64,000 nt of DNA from Zygosaccharomyces rouxii (Eukaryota; Ascomycota; Saccharomycetes; Saccharomycetales; Saccharomycetaceae): the NCBI RefSeq assembly GCF_000026365.1, contig NC_012996.1:372001-436000 (forward strand). Direction: 5' to 3'. The notes beneath the pieces were generated by a model. That model had not been told where the DNA came from. It ran no database searches and saw nothing but the letters and a program-made list of their open reading frames with translations. The translations under genes and the position numbers were made by a program. Below are positions 1 through 9,312 of this stretch, piece by piece (position 1 is the stretch's first letter; every line of letters starts with the position of its first letter).

Positions 1-8
1 AGAAATCA

Positions 9-1322
9 ATGTATCACAACAAAAGATCAGCTGTTTCGACGGTCCCCAATGAGGATCCTATAAGGGTTGGATTCATTGGATTAAGCTTTTCCAAAGGATG
101 GGCATTAAAGACACATAGGCCTGCGATTCTCCAACTATCATCACAATTTGTCATTACTGCGGTTTATGATGAGGATGAAAAAATGGCTATAGATACGATT
201 GAACGGTTAAAATTAGTTCATGCAAAACCATTTACTGATTTAGAATCATTTTCCACTTTTGAGAATGTGGATATGATTGTTGTTAGTGTTCAAGCTTCTC
301 AACAATATGAGATTGTAATGCCGTTATTAGAATTTTCCAGGAGAAATAGTAATTTAAAATACCTTTTCATAGAATGGGCGTTTGCATCTAATTTACAGCA
401 GGCTGAGAAAGTATATCAGGCCGCTGCTATTCGCGGATTGCAAACCATAATTGCATTACAAGGTAGGAAAAGTCCGTACATACAAAGGGCCAAAGAATTG
501 ATTCATGAAAATAATATTGGTGAAATAAATTCAATTGAAATTTCGTGTAATGCCTGTTGGTATGGATATGAGAGATCAAGAAAAGTTGCTAATGGTATGT
601 TCGAGATGGGTAATGGACTTGACCTTGTAACGACAACATTTGGTCATACCATTGACCTTTTACAATACATTACAGAATCTTATTTTTCCAAAATCAATGC
701 ATTAATCTTCAATAACATTCCAGAACAAATGCTAGTTGATGATCTGGGGAATCCAATGGGTCGTACTTCGCCAAAGACGGTACCTGACCATCTTTTATTC
801 CACGGTTGTCTACAGAGGGGCAATGTGCCCGTCAGTTGCACGATTAAAGGTGATAAACCCACTAAAAAATTCACCAAAAATTTTATTATCGATATACATG
901 GCACTAGAGGTGATATTAAAATTGAAGGTGACGCAGGTTTTGCAGAAATGTCTAATTTAGTACTCTATTACAGTGGGATACGAGTTAACGATATTCCAAT
1001 CGCTAGCGATAATGGTCATCCCGTTCAACCATCATTGGATCAAGGTAAAGAATTTATGGAAGTGTACCACCTGCGAAATTATGATGCTGTTCATGGGAAC
1101 GTTTTCCGATTATATCAATCTATTGCAGATTTCCATTTTAACACTAAAAATATACCCAATCTACCATCACAATTTGTCATGCAAGGTTTTGAATTTGAAG
1201 GTTTCCCCACTTTAATGGATGGCTTAATTATTCGTCGACTGATCGACAGCGTCTACAGAAGTAATTCGATGGGGGCTACACTAGACGTCACTCATATTTT
1301 GCAATTCCCATCAAGCGTTTGA
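9..1322 (+). CDS. GAL80: Galactose-regulon repressor Gal80
   Basis: Gal80 binds the activation domain of Gal4 and represses GAL genes until Gal3/Gal1 with galactose and ATP relieves it. The 437-residue protein has the usual family length (about 435). Its N-terminus carries the Gfo/Idh/MocA-type Rossmann fold, with a VGFIGL nucleotide-binding loop near residues 20-25. The central YLFIEWA, LQGRKSP and DLVTTTFGHTIDLLQY blocks and the C-terminal HLRNYDAVHGNV and QGFEFEGFPTLMDG blocks are hallmarks of Gal80. The ATG lies 8 bases from the window edge, so the promoter is outside. The end overlaps the convergent HIT1 gene by 12 bases. Identity is secure; that the yeast uses galactose is only implied. 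Confidence 0.96.
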   Translation: MYHNKRSAVSTVPNEDPIRVGFIGLSFSKGWALKTHRPAILQLSSQFVITAVYDEDEKMAIDTIERLKLVHAKPFTDLESFSTFENVDMIVVSVQASQQYEIVMPLLEFSRRNSNLKYLFIEWAFASNLQQAEKVYQAAAIRGLQTIIALQGRKSPYIQRAKELIHENNIGEINSIEISCNACWYGYERSRKVANGMFEMGNGLDLVTTTFGHTIDLLQYITESYFSKINALIFNNIPEQMLVDDLGNPMGRTSPKTVPDHLLFHGCLQRGNVPVSCTIKGDKPTKKFTKNFIIDIHGTRGDIKIEGDAGFAEMSNLVLYYSGIRVNDIPIASDNGHPVQPSLDQGKEFMEVYHLRNYDAVHGNVFRLYQSIADFHFNTKNIPNLPSQFVMQGFEFEGFPTLMDGLIIRRLIDSVYRSNSMGATLDVTHILQFPSSV

Positions 1323-1799
1323 CTGATCGGGATTGTTTAATTTTGATAATGATAATTGACAAAATTCTTCGATCGCTTCATTATAATGTATTCCACCGTA
1401 TCTTAATGTATTTAAATAGTCTACCGCCAGTTGTCTTTTCATCTCATTATTCATGTTTGATTCATTAGGATCTGCCACTTCACTGCTTAGGATCCGATGC
1501 ACTTTGGACAGATGAAATTTAACGGTATTGTATTTCAACAGCTCCTGTATCTCTGGCGTCTCTGTGTAAATTTTAGAGTATTCAGGTGATGCTAACTGAG
1601 GTGGTTTTGCAGAATTCGCAGGTTTTTCGTTTTTTCCTATTTGTTCTTCTTTTTGATCAGTGGAATCTACAGGGTCTTTATGTCTAGCTTCATCCTTATA
1701 GCATGTAAGTGAACAGTATTTGATTCCACACTTGGGACATTTGTATTTAGCATCATTATCATGACATATACCACACTTCTCAGCAATCTTTGGGCCCAT
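1311..1799 (-). CDS. HIT1: Box C/D snoRNP assembly protein Hit1
   Basis: Hit1 is a small zf-HIT protein that stabilises Rsa1 during box C/D snoRNP assembly and thus supports ribosome biogenesis. The 162-residue product has an N-terminal treble-clef zf-HIT finger at about residues 9-40 (CGIC, CPKCG, YCSLTCY, final His). The C-terminal half has the conserved segments ELLKYNTVKFHLSKVHRILSS and LNTLRYGGIHYNEAIEEFCQ, as in S. cerevisiae Hit1 (164 aa). It is divergent from AIM32 and convergent with GAL80, overlapping its stop by 12 bases. A PAC/RRPE module lies 34-70 bases upstream of the ATG. Confidence 0.94.
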   Translation of the reverse strand: MGPKIAEKCGICHDNDAKYKCPKCGIKYCSLTCYKDEARHKDPVDSTDQKEEQIGKNEKPANSAKPPQLASPEYSKIYTETPEIQELLKYNTVKFHLSKVHRILSSEVADPNESNMNNEMKRQLAVDYLNTLRYGGIHYNEAIEEFCQLSLSKLNNPDQSNA

Positions 1800-1832
1800 T
1801 TTCGAAGATCTTCTGCTCTTACAGGAATTGAT

Positions 1833-1868
1833 GCGATGAGATGAGATGAGATGAGCTCTGAAATTTTG
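1833..1868. promoter_or_regulatory. Tandem PAC motif plus RRPE-like element before HIT1
   Basis: A GCGATGAG PAC core is followed by three further in-phase GATGAG copies (1833-1856). Three bases later comes TGAAATTTTG (1859-1868), a match to the rRNA-processing element RRPE. PAC and RRPE are the known promoter pair of ribosome-biogenesis genes (bound by Dot6/Tod6 and Stb3 in S. cerevisiae). The site lies between divergent HIT1 and AIM32; its closeness to HIT1 and HIT1's role suggest that gene as the target. Confidence 0.7.
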
Positions 1869-1978
1869 ACCGAACTTTCATCTCCTGTTATCTCCGGTAC
1901 ATTTATACATATATAGATGAGATAACCACAACCAATGCAACATTGCGTAGTCCATCGTTTAATCACCATTGATGAGCT

Positions 1979-2959
1979 ATGGTTTTCCATTATAGGTCTA
2001 TATTAAAGTATCAAGTATTTAGAGCCTATTTCCATAGACAGTACGAGCAGGTTAGGATTCATACAGGGGGGAGTCAATTGCTAACATGCGACTGCCAAAA
2101 TTATTCGAGCAGGTTAAATCAGAGTTTACCAAATGAATTCAAATTGGACGTAGATTCGCCATTACCAAGTAAGGTCCCCAGTTATAAGAAACATGCATTG
2201 GTACTATCACTACAGAATAAGAGCGCTGACGAATTGGAGTGGATGACAAATTGGCAGAGTAAATTGGAACTAAATCCAATGTGGCCATATTCTATCATTG
2301 GAGATTTGAAGACGCATTTAAAGCATACAAAATTTGGTTCGGACGTGTTGGTTAATGCGATTTCCATACATTCTGGTAATTTATCTGCACCCAGTAGAGA
2401 TCCTCATGAAAGAGCCCACATATTTGTCATACCTGACATGAAGCTCTACAAAATATCTCCACAAGACGTAGTTAGTTTTGCACATTTCTTAGGTGGTGGT
2501 CATACTAGACAAGTAGCTGATCATCAATTATCTTTTGCAGATTTCCTAAAAGGTGCCGATAATGTGGTGAATAAAACTGAGCTGGTTTCTGAACCATCCA
2601 ATGCTGACCATGCTTTCCCCCACGAAGATTGCAAGCGGGATTGGATTCTGGTATGTGGACACAACCAGCGAGACCGAAGATGTGGTATACTGGGTAAAGA
2701 GTTAATAAATGAGATATCTGCGAAGGGTTTAGACAAGGATAAAAATGTTGCACTTATATCTCACGTAGGTGGTCATAAATTTGCTGGAAACCTTATATTA
2801 TACAATTATGTGGGTACCAATGAAAAAACTGGCGAAAATCAGTTGGACAGTTTATGGTTTTCCAGGGTTTTACCGCCAAATTTGGGTACACTGCTTGAAC
2901 ATGTAGATGCCAAAAAAATTCCACAAGAGTACTACCGTGGGGGAACATCTATGAATTGA
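1979..2959 (+). CDS. AIM32: Mitochondrial thioredoxin-like [2Fe-2S] protein Aim32
   Basis: A sucrase/ferredoxin-like protein of the Apd1/Aim32 family, in which two Cys and two His bind a [2Fe-2S] cluster; S. cerevisiae Aim32 is in the mitochondrial matrix. The 326-residue product begins with a basic stretch free of acidic residues ([12 protein letters not shown]...), fitting a targeting presequence. The C-terminal domain shows [11 protein letters not shown] near residues 223-233 and the paired histidines [10 protein letters not shown] near 261-270, the expected ligands. The order GAL80-AIM32-RSE1 matches YML051W-050W-049C, with HIT1 inserted. The exact electron-transfer partner is unknown. 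Confidence 0.92.
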
Positions 2960-2994
2960 TATCCTATTGCTTAATTTTCCTGTATATTTTTTGC

Positions 2995-5900
2995 TCATAT
3001 ATAATTGGTCCTAATATCATTTAGCTGCTTGCAAACGCCTTCTGGGTTTGATCCGCTAGTTTCTTTACACAATTTGGTTTGTTCAGAGAGTGACAGGTTC
3101 AAGAAGGTTTCGCATAAATCTCCATCTATCACGTTTCTCACAGGAGCATAATAACTTCTGTATTTGAATGAATCCCTCCCTACAATGGAATAAGCACCCT
3201 CCGGAATGCGTACAGCGTTTGAAGAAGACCCTAGAGGTCTAGCTACATCTTTGTCCAAACCATCTTCATCTACGGGCTGATCCGTGGAAGATCCATTTTG
3301 ATTCTCTTGTTCCAAATAAAATATGTCGTCTGCATCACTCATTACATTTTCTAAGCTTCTTAAACTGTTGACTTCTGATTTGGTCAGAAGGGGTACTAAA
3401 CTGCCAATGGTCCCCTGTAATCCACAGTATAAGATAATTGGTCTATCGGATACTTGAACGGCTTCAGCTAGATAGAACCCAGTTGGGATATCATTGACGT
3501 AAAAATGATTTATTAGAGATAACTTCAACGGGCATGCCATGATATTAGGCGCTTTGTTCTTAAGATCGGCATATTGCTGTAATCTATCCAAAGAATGTGG
3601 GAAGTTAGACCTTATGAGGCTTTCTTGTTCCCTAGATAATCGTAATGTCCAAATATTTCCGAATTTATCTCCACCGATGACGGTTGATTGATCAATAAAA
3701 GTTAAAGCAGTTACATGTCTCTTGACCACATCATCAGCTATGGGAACGAAGATATTGTTCGTGGAGTCAAATTGAAGTATTGTTGCAGATTCACGATTGT
3801 CACCAACCGCAATCCTTTGATTTTTCCAGTTGGCGAGAGAAGATATCTTGGTGATAGATGCTGTAGTTGATGAAATTGATCTTTTGAGCAGTTGCTTTTT
3901 ACCCAGTCCGTATAAAATTAAAGAACCAAAGACCGGAATGAGCAACTTGTCCCTAAAACCTACCATCGCGTGAACTTTGTCTTCTGTTGGAGTCTTATGA
4001 AGAAGCTTCATGTGAAATTCGCCAACACAATCTCGGATGGACTTGTCCTTAGGAGCTCTTCTAATAATCAGCTCAAAAGTGTACAGTTGGTTGTGAGTCG
4101 TAGAAACGACCAGGTAGTAGGTATTACTGGAGAACTTTGTAATAGCGGCAGTAATAGCTCTCATATTTTCCAAAATCTCGAATTGGGAGTTGCTCACTTG
4201 TGAATTAAAGAACTTCTGAGATCTTGCTAAGCTCACTCTTACTTGGTTTCCATCGTAAGAATTTTCAATGAATAAATTCATCTTTCTGTCGTCATCAAAG
4301 GTGATGATTTTACAACCGTCATACAATCTTGGCCATATTCTTTCTTCATTATCTTCATGATCCTCTTCTACAGCTCCCACAGGCAAGCAAATTTTATCCT
4401 TCGTTTGAAACCATTTATCTCTAAAAACAAAATTCTCCAAGGCACCAATTGTTAAAGAAGCACCAGAAGAAATGGTATCTATAGCACAACAACCATTGAT
4501 CTTTAGGTTTTCCGTAGAGAATTGACACATTTTCACAAAATTTCCGGGATGTCGTAATAACATTGGTCTAATGTAGAGTAGCGAATCGTGTTCATAGGAT
4601 ACCCATGTCTTTATGCTATGAAGCATAACGCATGGTCCCTTAGCTCCTGTTTTGGCATCCTTTTCAATATCATCATGTTGTTTGGTGGTTTCTGTGCCTT
4701 CATCTTCATCTTCGTCATCTTCTTCCTCTTCCTCTTCTTCATCAGACGTTTTCTTCAAAAAAGACATAGATGGTAACACTGAGAGAGTAACCTCTTTAGG
4801 TCCCAAGAATTTGTTTCTGACATCGTATAACTGGCCATCATACCTGTTTAATTTTGACCTAGAATATAATCCGTTTATCAAACCAATGTGCAGTTCTACA
4901 TCTCTTTCGGTCCTTGTGATTTTCAAATCGCTTACAGGAGCCATTAATGCTTGTAAAGATACAACTTCTAGAAAGTTATCCATATCATTTTTCTTTAAGG
5001 ACAGAACTTTTAGATTTGCTTCTTTAGTTCCAACTGCCAGATAATCACTTCTGGGTTCAGGTATCATAGCTAATCCTTTGATCTGTTCATCGATCTCTAC
5101 TCTATTTTGCAGTTCATGAAGAGAATCTGAAAGAGACTCAGTATCTATCTCAAAATAACAGATTTCTCCATTTGATAAACCAACTGCAAGTTGGCTATAG
5201 TTACAATCGGCAGCTACAACACGAATTCCTGCCGGTGGAAACCATTCTAATTTCTTTTCGTATTTCTTAGAGTCTGCGTTAAAGACTACTTGGCGTAATT
5301 CGTTCACACACACTTGAACAACGGATTTGCTCCCCATAGAGCCTACGAAGACTGTTCTATCAGATTTAGTCTTGAATTCATGTTGTTCTCCAGCTAGTTC
5401 TCCCATGGCACCAGCTTCAGTCTCTAAAATCATCGTTAAGTCATGAGATGCTAAGAAAAGCAACCGATGGTAGTTATCACTTGGGAATTTAATAGACCAT
5501 AATTCTCTAGCATCAACATTTACACCGGAGGACACATGAACATCGAAATCGACACCGTTCACCATAAATCTTGTTTTATTCATGGAGTTAGCCGCTAATG
5601 TTAGTGGAGTCGTACTGGTCACTTGTGAGGATATGAGTGGGTTCAAATTTTTCTGTGTTTCCACAAGACTTAAGTTTCTCAAAGTGGATGAAGGTTCAAA
5701 TGTTCCTTCAATTGGAGTATCATCACCTAAACTCTCGAATTGGAACAAACGATTATCGTAAAATTCTACATTAGCGAAAAGAAATCCGTTTTTAAAGATG
5801 TGCAGATCTGTAGCCTGAGGAATGGTATCGAAATAAGAGATAAATGCCACAGGTCGGTTTGAATCCTCTTTATTCGGTTCGATCTTTAATTTGAAAAGAT

Positions 5901-6903
5901 CACCATGATTCGATTGTAAAAGAACGAAAAAATTGTTTTTCAAAGTCTGTATGGCAAAACATATGATGGTTGTGGGCATAGAAACATCCTTTCTTCGGGG
6001 AATTGGCACTTTTATATTGTAGAAACCATGCAAATCTTTGATCATTACAAAATCTTCAAACCCCACTAATACGAACGGGTTAATTTCATCATAATCACCA
6101 TGATGATGCTCGTTTGAATCCATGTAAGTACTTATGCGATATTTGGAAAGATCTGGCAAACCCATGAGAAAGTTAGCTGTTTCGTCAATCTTATAACTTG
6201 CCCTCTTAACGATGTGATTCAAACCTAGATCTAGCACGTAAAACACTAAATGATGATTACCTTGTTGGAGTTCCAAAGATGCAAAGCATGGATTATCATA
6301 TCTAACATCGCATACGGCCGTGTCTAATGTTAAAGTATTCGGTACTAGTGCCTCTAACGGATCTTGTATGCTGATACCATCTTGTCCAATTTGATTTGCT
6401 ACAAAGCATAATTTATTCCTTTCGATTGCGGATAAAAACAAGCATCTACCATGTAAATCCACTTGTAAATGAGAAATGGGTGATAACCTTCTGAGACCTG
6501 ATCTCGTTAAAGGTTGATTGATCAAAGCCTGCAGAACAATTTTACCTTGGGGCTCAATTGAAGCAAATCTAGATATCGTTAAGTTACCGGAATCTGATGT
6601 CAACGCTAGGAAACTGCTAGGCGAATTCTCCAAATTTAGTGTTTCCATGGCGGTTATAGTGGCAAATAATGGTACTACTGCTAGGCTTCGCAGTGAGCCT
6701 TCTGATACATCATACAATTCCAAATGAGTCTGTGTAGAAATACACAGCTGTAAGTGTCTCTTACGATTGACTTTGCTGCCAGTTACTTCTTGGCTACTAT
6801 CATCATTGACATCTATAAAATGACCGATACACGAATGCACATAATTTGTCTGCCTCTGCAAAGTCAAATGAAAAAGAATCAGTTCATCATTTTCACCAAA
6901 CAT
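2995..6903 (-). CDS. RSE1: SF3b splicing factor Rse1 (SAP130/SF3B3)
   Basis: Rse1 is the large beta-propeller scaffold of SF3b in the U2 snRNP, needed for branch-point recognition and prespliceosome assembly. The 1302-residue protein (S. cerevisiae 1361) starts with HLTLQRQTNYVHSCIGHF and has CPSF-A/SF3B3-family propeller repeats throughout. The C-terminal block includes DRPIILYCGLQGTIGSLVPLLTKSE and PVRNVIDGDLCE, diagnostic for this family. A pure acidic loop (Glu/Asp run) lies near residue 720. It is convergent with AIM32 and divergent from GSF2 across 0.77 kb. No intron signal was seen. Confidence 0.96.
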   Translation of the reverse strand: MFGENDELILFHLTLQRQTNYVHSCIGHFIDVNDDSSQEVTGSKVNRKRHLQLCISTQTHLELYDVSEGSLRSLAVVPLFATITAMETLNLENSPSSFLALTSDSGNLTISRFASIEPQGKIVLQALINQPLTRSGLRRLSPISHLQVDLHGRCLFLSAIERNKLCFVANQIGQDGISIQDPLEALVPNTLTLDTAVCDVRYDNPCFASLELQQGNHHLVFYVLDLGLNHIVKRASYKIDETANFLMGLPDLSKYRISTYMDSNEHHHGDYDEINPFVLVGFEDFVMIKDLHGFYNIKVPIPRRKDVSMPTTIICFAIQTLKNNFFVLLQSNHGDLFKLKIEPNKEDSNRPVAFISYFDTIPQATDLHIFKNGFLFANVEFYDNRLFQFESLGDDTPIEGTFEPSSTLRNLSLVETQKNLNPLISSQVTSTTPLTLAANSMNKTRFMVNGVDFDVHVSSGVNVDARELWSIKFPSDNYHRLLFLASHDLTMILETEAGAMGELAGEQHEFKTKSDRTVFVGSMGSKSVVQVCVNELRQVVFNADSKKYEKKLEWFPPAGIRVVAADCNYSQLAVGLSNGEICYFEIDTESLSDSLHELQNRVEIDEQIKGLAMIPEPRSDYLAVGTKEANLKVLSLKKNDMDNFLEVVSLQALMAPVSDLKITRTERDVELHIGLINGLYSRSKLNRYDGQLYDVRNKFLGPKEVTLSVLPSMSFLKKTSDEEEEEEEDDEDEDEGTETTKQHDDIEKDAKTGAKGPCVMLHSIKTWVSYEHDSLLYIRPMLLRHPGNFVKMCQFSTENLKINGCCAIDTISSGASLTIGALENFVFRDKWFQTKDKICLPVGAVEEDHEDNEERIWPRLYDGCKIITFDDDRKMNLFIENSYDGNQVRVSLARSQKFFNSQVSNSQFEILENMRAITAAITKFSSNTYYLVVSTTHNQLYTFELIIRRAPKDKSIRDCVGEFHMKLLHKTPTEDKVHAMVGFRDKLLIPVFGSLILYGLGKKQLLKRSISSTTASITKISSLANWKNQRIAVGDNRESATILQFDSTNNIFVPIADDVVKRHVTALTFIDQSTVIGGDKFGNIWTLRLSREQESLIRSNFPHSLDRLQQYADLKNKAPNIMACPLKLSLINHFYVNDIPTGFYLAEAVQVSDRPIILYCGLQGTIGSLVPLLTKSEVNSLRSLENVMSDADDIFYLEQENQNGSSTDQPVDEDGLDKDVARPLGSSSNAVRIPEGAYSIVGRDSFKYRSYYAPVRNVIDGDLCETFLNLSLSEQTKLCKETSGSNPEGVCKQLNDIRTNYI

Positions 6904-7676
6904 AGCAGGTAAAGGGAGATATTTCTAGCTCAATGCTCTTCGGCGGGTGGCAAGCAAGATAACTGTTCAATATTCTTCATTATGTTAGTTAGCGAGATGA
7001 GCCTGAAATTATCATACATGTATCCCCGGCAATAATATCATCTTATACGTATGGAAAGAAATGCGAAATATAAGTGAGTTATAGACAGACTAAAGAGAGC
7101 GTAGTAATTGTATGGATTTGCCGCTCATATAGGACCCATTTTAAATGGATCTAATTCTCTTGAGATCACGTGCTTTTCACATGACTCTGTAGCTGTCCGA
7201 AATTTTTTTCTGACATACCCCTCCCCCGCTTCCGGACACATCGGGCGGCAAGTTTCTCCACAATCTTTTTGTTCGTATCAAAGTACAGTGATACTCAAAG
7301 ATGTGAAGATATATATATAGATATATATACACATACATATATATATGAAATAAGAGCTAGAATTTTATGTAGAATCGCAATATTCTAGTGTTTGATACAG
7401 TAGCCGCCGCTGCAAAATAATATGTGCACTTTCCTACACAATTGCCTACTCTTTCCCGCCTTTGTTCTTTTCTTCGGTGAGGCGTGAAATGTAGCTAACC
7501 TCTTGACCCCTCACGCTAACGCCGCGGCGACGTCAGATGTAAAAAATTAAATCAAAATACGTGTATATATAATAAGATGTGTTCTCAAAGGTTAAAGGAA
7601 TAATTCCTCCCTTCTATTCATAACTAGTGGTAGACAAAGCATAGACTATCATTTTTTTTTTCCAATTGATTTCAAT
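6904..7676. promoter_or_regulatory. RSE1-GSF2 divergent intergenic region
   Basis: This 773-base spacer holds the promoters of both flanking genes. It contains a CACGTG E-box at 7167-7172, a C-rich block (CCCCTCCCCC, near 7220), an AT dinucleotide tract at 7309-7346, a GACGTCA half-CRE near 7530 and a T-run near 7652. No RNA gene was recognised. Confidence 0.5.
7309..7346. repeat. AT dinucleotide microsatellite
   Basis: About 38 bases of imperfect (AT)n with interspersed AG and AC steps in the promoter of GSF2. It is probably nucleosome-free DNA and polymorphic in length. Confidence 0.8.
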
Positions 7677-8894
7677 ATGGAGGTTAGTGTTAGGTTTAAT
7701 GCAGATGTTGAAAAAGATTTTGCATTTCAAGTTGATCGTGAAGATAGGTTAAGGGATAAGATTGCAAGAATATTCCGTAAGAATGGTACTGGAATGGGAC
7801 ACTTCATGGTCCTTAGACCAACGATTTTTCATAAAGAAGAACCTGCAGGTTATTACAAATCAATGCACCCAGGTTATATGACTGAGGGTGGTTGTATCTT
7901 GTACGATTATGATGCGGACAGTTCAGAGTATATGCAATTGTTAGATGAAGAAAAGCCAGTTTTTGAACAGGTTTGGCCTAGTCAGTTAATCCTACCCAAA
8001 TGGGATGTCAGTAAGGTTAATGTCTTTACCTATGCATTTATCATGTTGGCATGGTTGTATACAGATCTTCCGGATTGTATTTCGCCAACACCTGGTATCT
8101 GTTTGACCAATTGCATGTCAAAGTTATTGATTCCAGTTTTAGATTATTTGGAATTGTACGATCTTTCTAGTCATCTGAGACTAGAAGTCACTCCTGGTTA
8201 TTCGAGCTTATTGGCACAATGGGGTTTTTTCACTTTTCATGTCTTCAAGGTTTTACTCATTACATTATTCTTTGCAGTGGGTCTATGTAACCCAGTTTCA
8301 TTTAATCCTTTCAAAGTGATGAGAATTACCAAGATGGATTTAACTCAGCCAAGTATTAAAAATCTAGTCAAATCCCTAGGTTGGGTTGGTATTAGAAAAG
8401 GCACTCAAGAACAATATCAAGCTACTTTTTATGAATACATTATGAAACAATATGGTAATACCGTTAAAGCTTCTAAAGCTGGTAAATTGAGAGTTGCAAT
8501 TAATCCTGGTGTCCCGCTATCGGATGGAGAAGGTTTCCAAACACCATTGTCTCAGAGATTCGAGATAGATACTTTTGAAAAAGCTGAAAAGGAGGGGAAG
8601 TTCTATTTTAGTGAAGCTTATTTCATCGAATTGGAGAATAACTTGAAGAGTAACGTTGAGAAGTGTCGTGGTGATATTGGATTGATGAATGCGGAAGTTA
8701 AGAGGTTTAGAAGATATGGTCTTTTCGAACCAAATGCCAAAATTGAACGTTTGGTAGAAATAAGGAAAAGAACTTTCGAGAAATTGCATGAAGAAGAAGA
8801 AGCTGAAATTGAAAGGAAGAGGTTGGAAAAGGTTGCCAAGAGAAGAGAGGGGGAGAGAATAAAAGAGGAAAAGGAAACTAAAAAGATTAGGTAA
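7677..8894 (+). CDS. GSF2: ER membrane protein Gsf2
   Basis: Gsf2 is an ER membrane protein needed for surface delivery of certain hexose transporters (Hxt1) and for glucose repression. The 405-residue product is close to the S. cerevisiae length (403). A hydrophilic N-terminal domain is followed by hydrophobic stretches near residues 118-127 and 180-205 (WGFFTFHVFKVLLITLFFAVGLCNPVSF). The C-terminus is a long charged Glu/Lys/Arg helix ending in KKIR, a dilysine-like ER-retrieval signal. The position after RSE1 matches YML048W. Good sequence and synteny support. Confidence 0.9.
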   Translation: MEVSVRFNADVEKDFAFQVDREDRLRDKIARIFRKNGTGMGHFMVLRPTIFHKEEPAGYYKSMHPGYMTEGGCILYDYDADSSEYMQLLDEEKPVFEQVWPSQLILPKWDVSKVNVFTYAFIMLAWLYTDLPDCISPTPGICLTNCMSKLLIPVLDYLELYDLSSHLRLEVTPGYSSLLAQWGFFTFHVFKVLLITLFFAVGLCNPVSFNPFKVMRITKMDLTQPSIKNLVKSLGWVGIRKGTQEQYQATFYEYIMKQYGNTVKASKAGKLRVAINPGVPLSDGEGFQTPLSQRFEIDTFEKAEKEGKFYFSEAYFIELENNLKSNVEKCRGDIGLMNAEVKRFRRYGLFEPNAKIERLVEIRKRTFEKLHEEEEAEIERKRLEKVAKRREGERIKEEKETKKIR

Positions 8895-9106
8895 ATTGCA
8901 ATTGCAATGCGCTTGTGCCTTTATATATTTTAAAGTATGTACATTGTCTGACACGGTAAAACACATTTCAAGAGTTTACTATCCCTGTAGATATTAATTA
9001 AATTACTGTTAAGTAGCCCCAATGTAGACTTTTGGTGGTAAAAATTATTGTTGTCTCCCCAACTTTCAACGGTATTTTGAGGCTAAAAAATCATGTCTTT
9101 GAACTT

Positions 9107-9178
9107 CGTTTCGTACGGGACTCGAACCCGCAATCTTCTCCTTAGGAGGGAGACGCGTTACCATTACGCCAACGAAAC
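9107..9178 (-). tRNA. tRNA-Arg(CCT)
   Basis: On the minus strand the 72-base sequence folds as a cloverleaf. Acceptor strands GTTTCGT (9172-9178) and ACGAAAC (9108-9114) pair over 7 bp, with a G discriminator at 9107. The anticodon stem TCTCC/GGAGA closes a seven-base loop with anticodon CCT. The T-arm contains the GGTTCGAGTCC B-box. A T-run terminator (A6 on the plus strand, 9085-9090) follows. No intron is present. Confidence 0.95.
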
Positions 9179-9312
9179 TACTAAGTTCTCAATCTTCATT
9201 GAGAATAGTGTACCCTTTGTTCAGTATTTAATTTGACACTTGAAACCAAAAATTAATTATTACTTATTTATTTCTATACCTTCATGTGCCAAACTTAAAT
9301 TCAATTAATATC

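Noticed and set aside
7165..7210. CDEI-like ATCACGTG with nearby TCCGAAA, suggesting a centromere
   Set aside because: Spacing is about 20 bases, with no AT-rich CDEII and no full CDEIII; the same failure applies to ATCACGTG at 62806.
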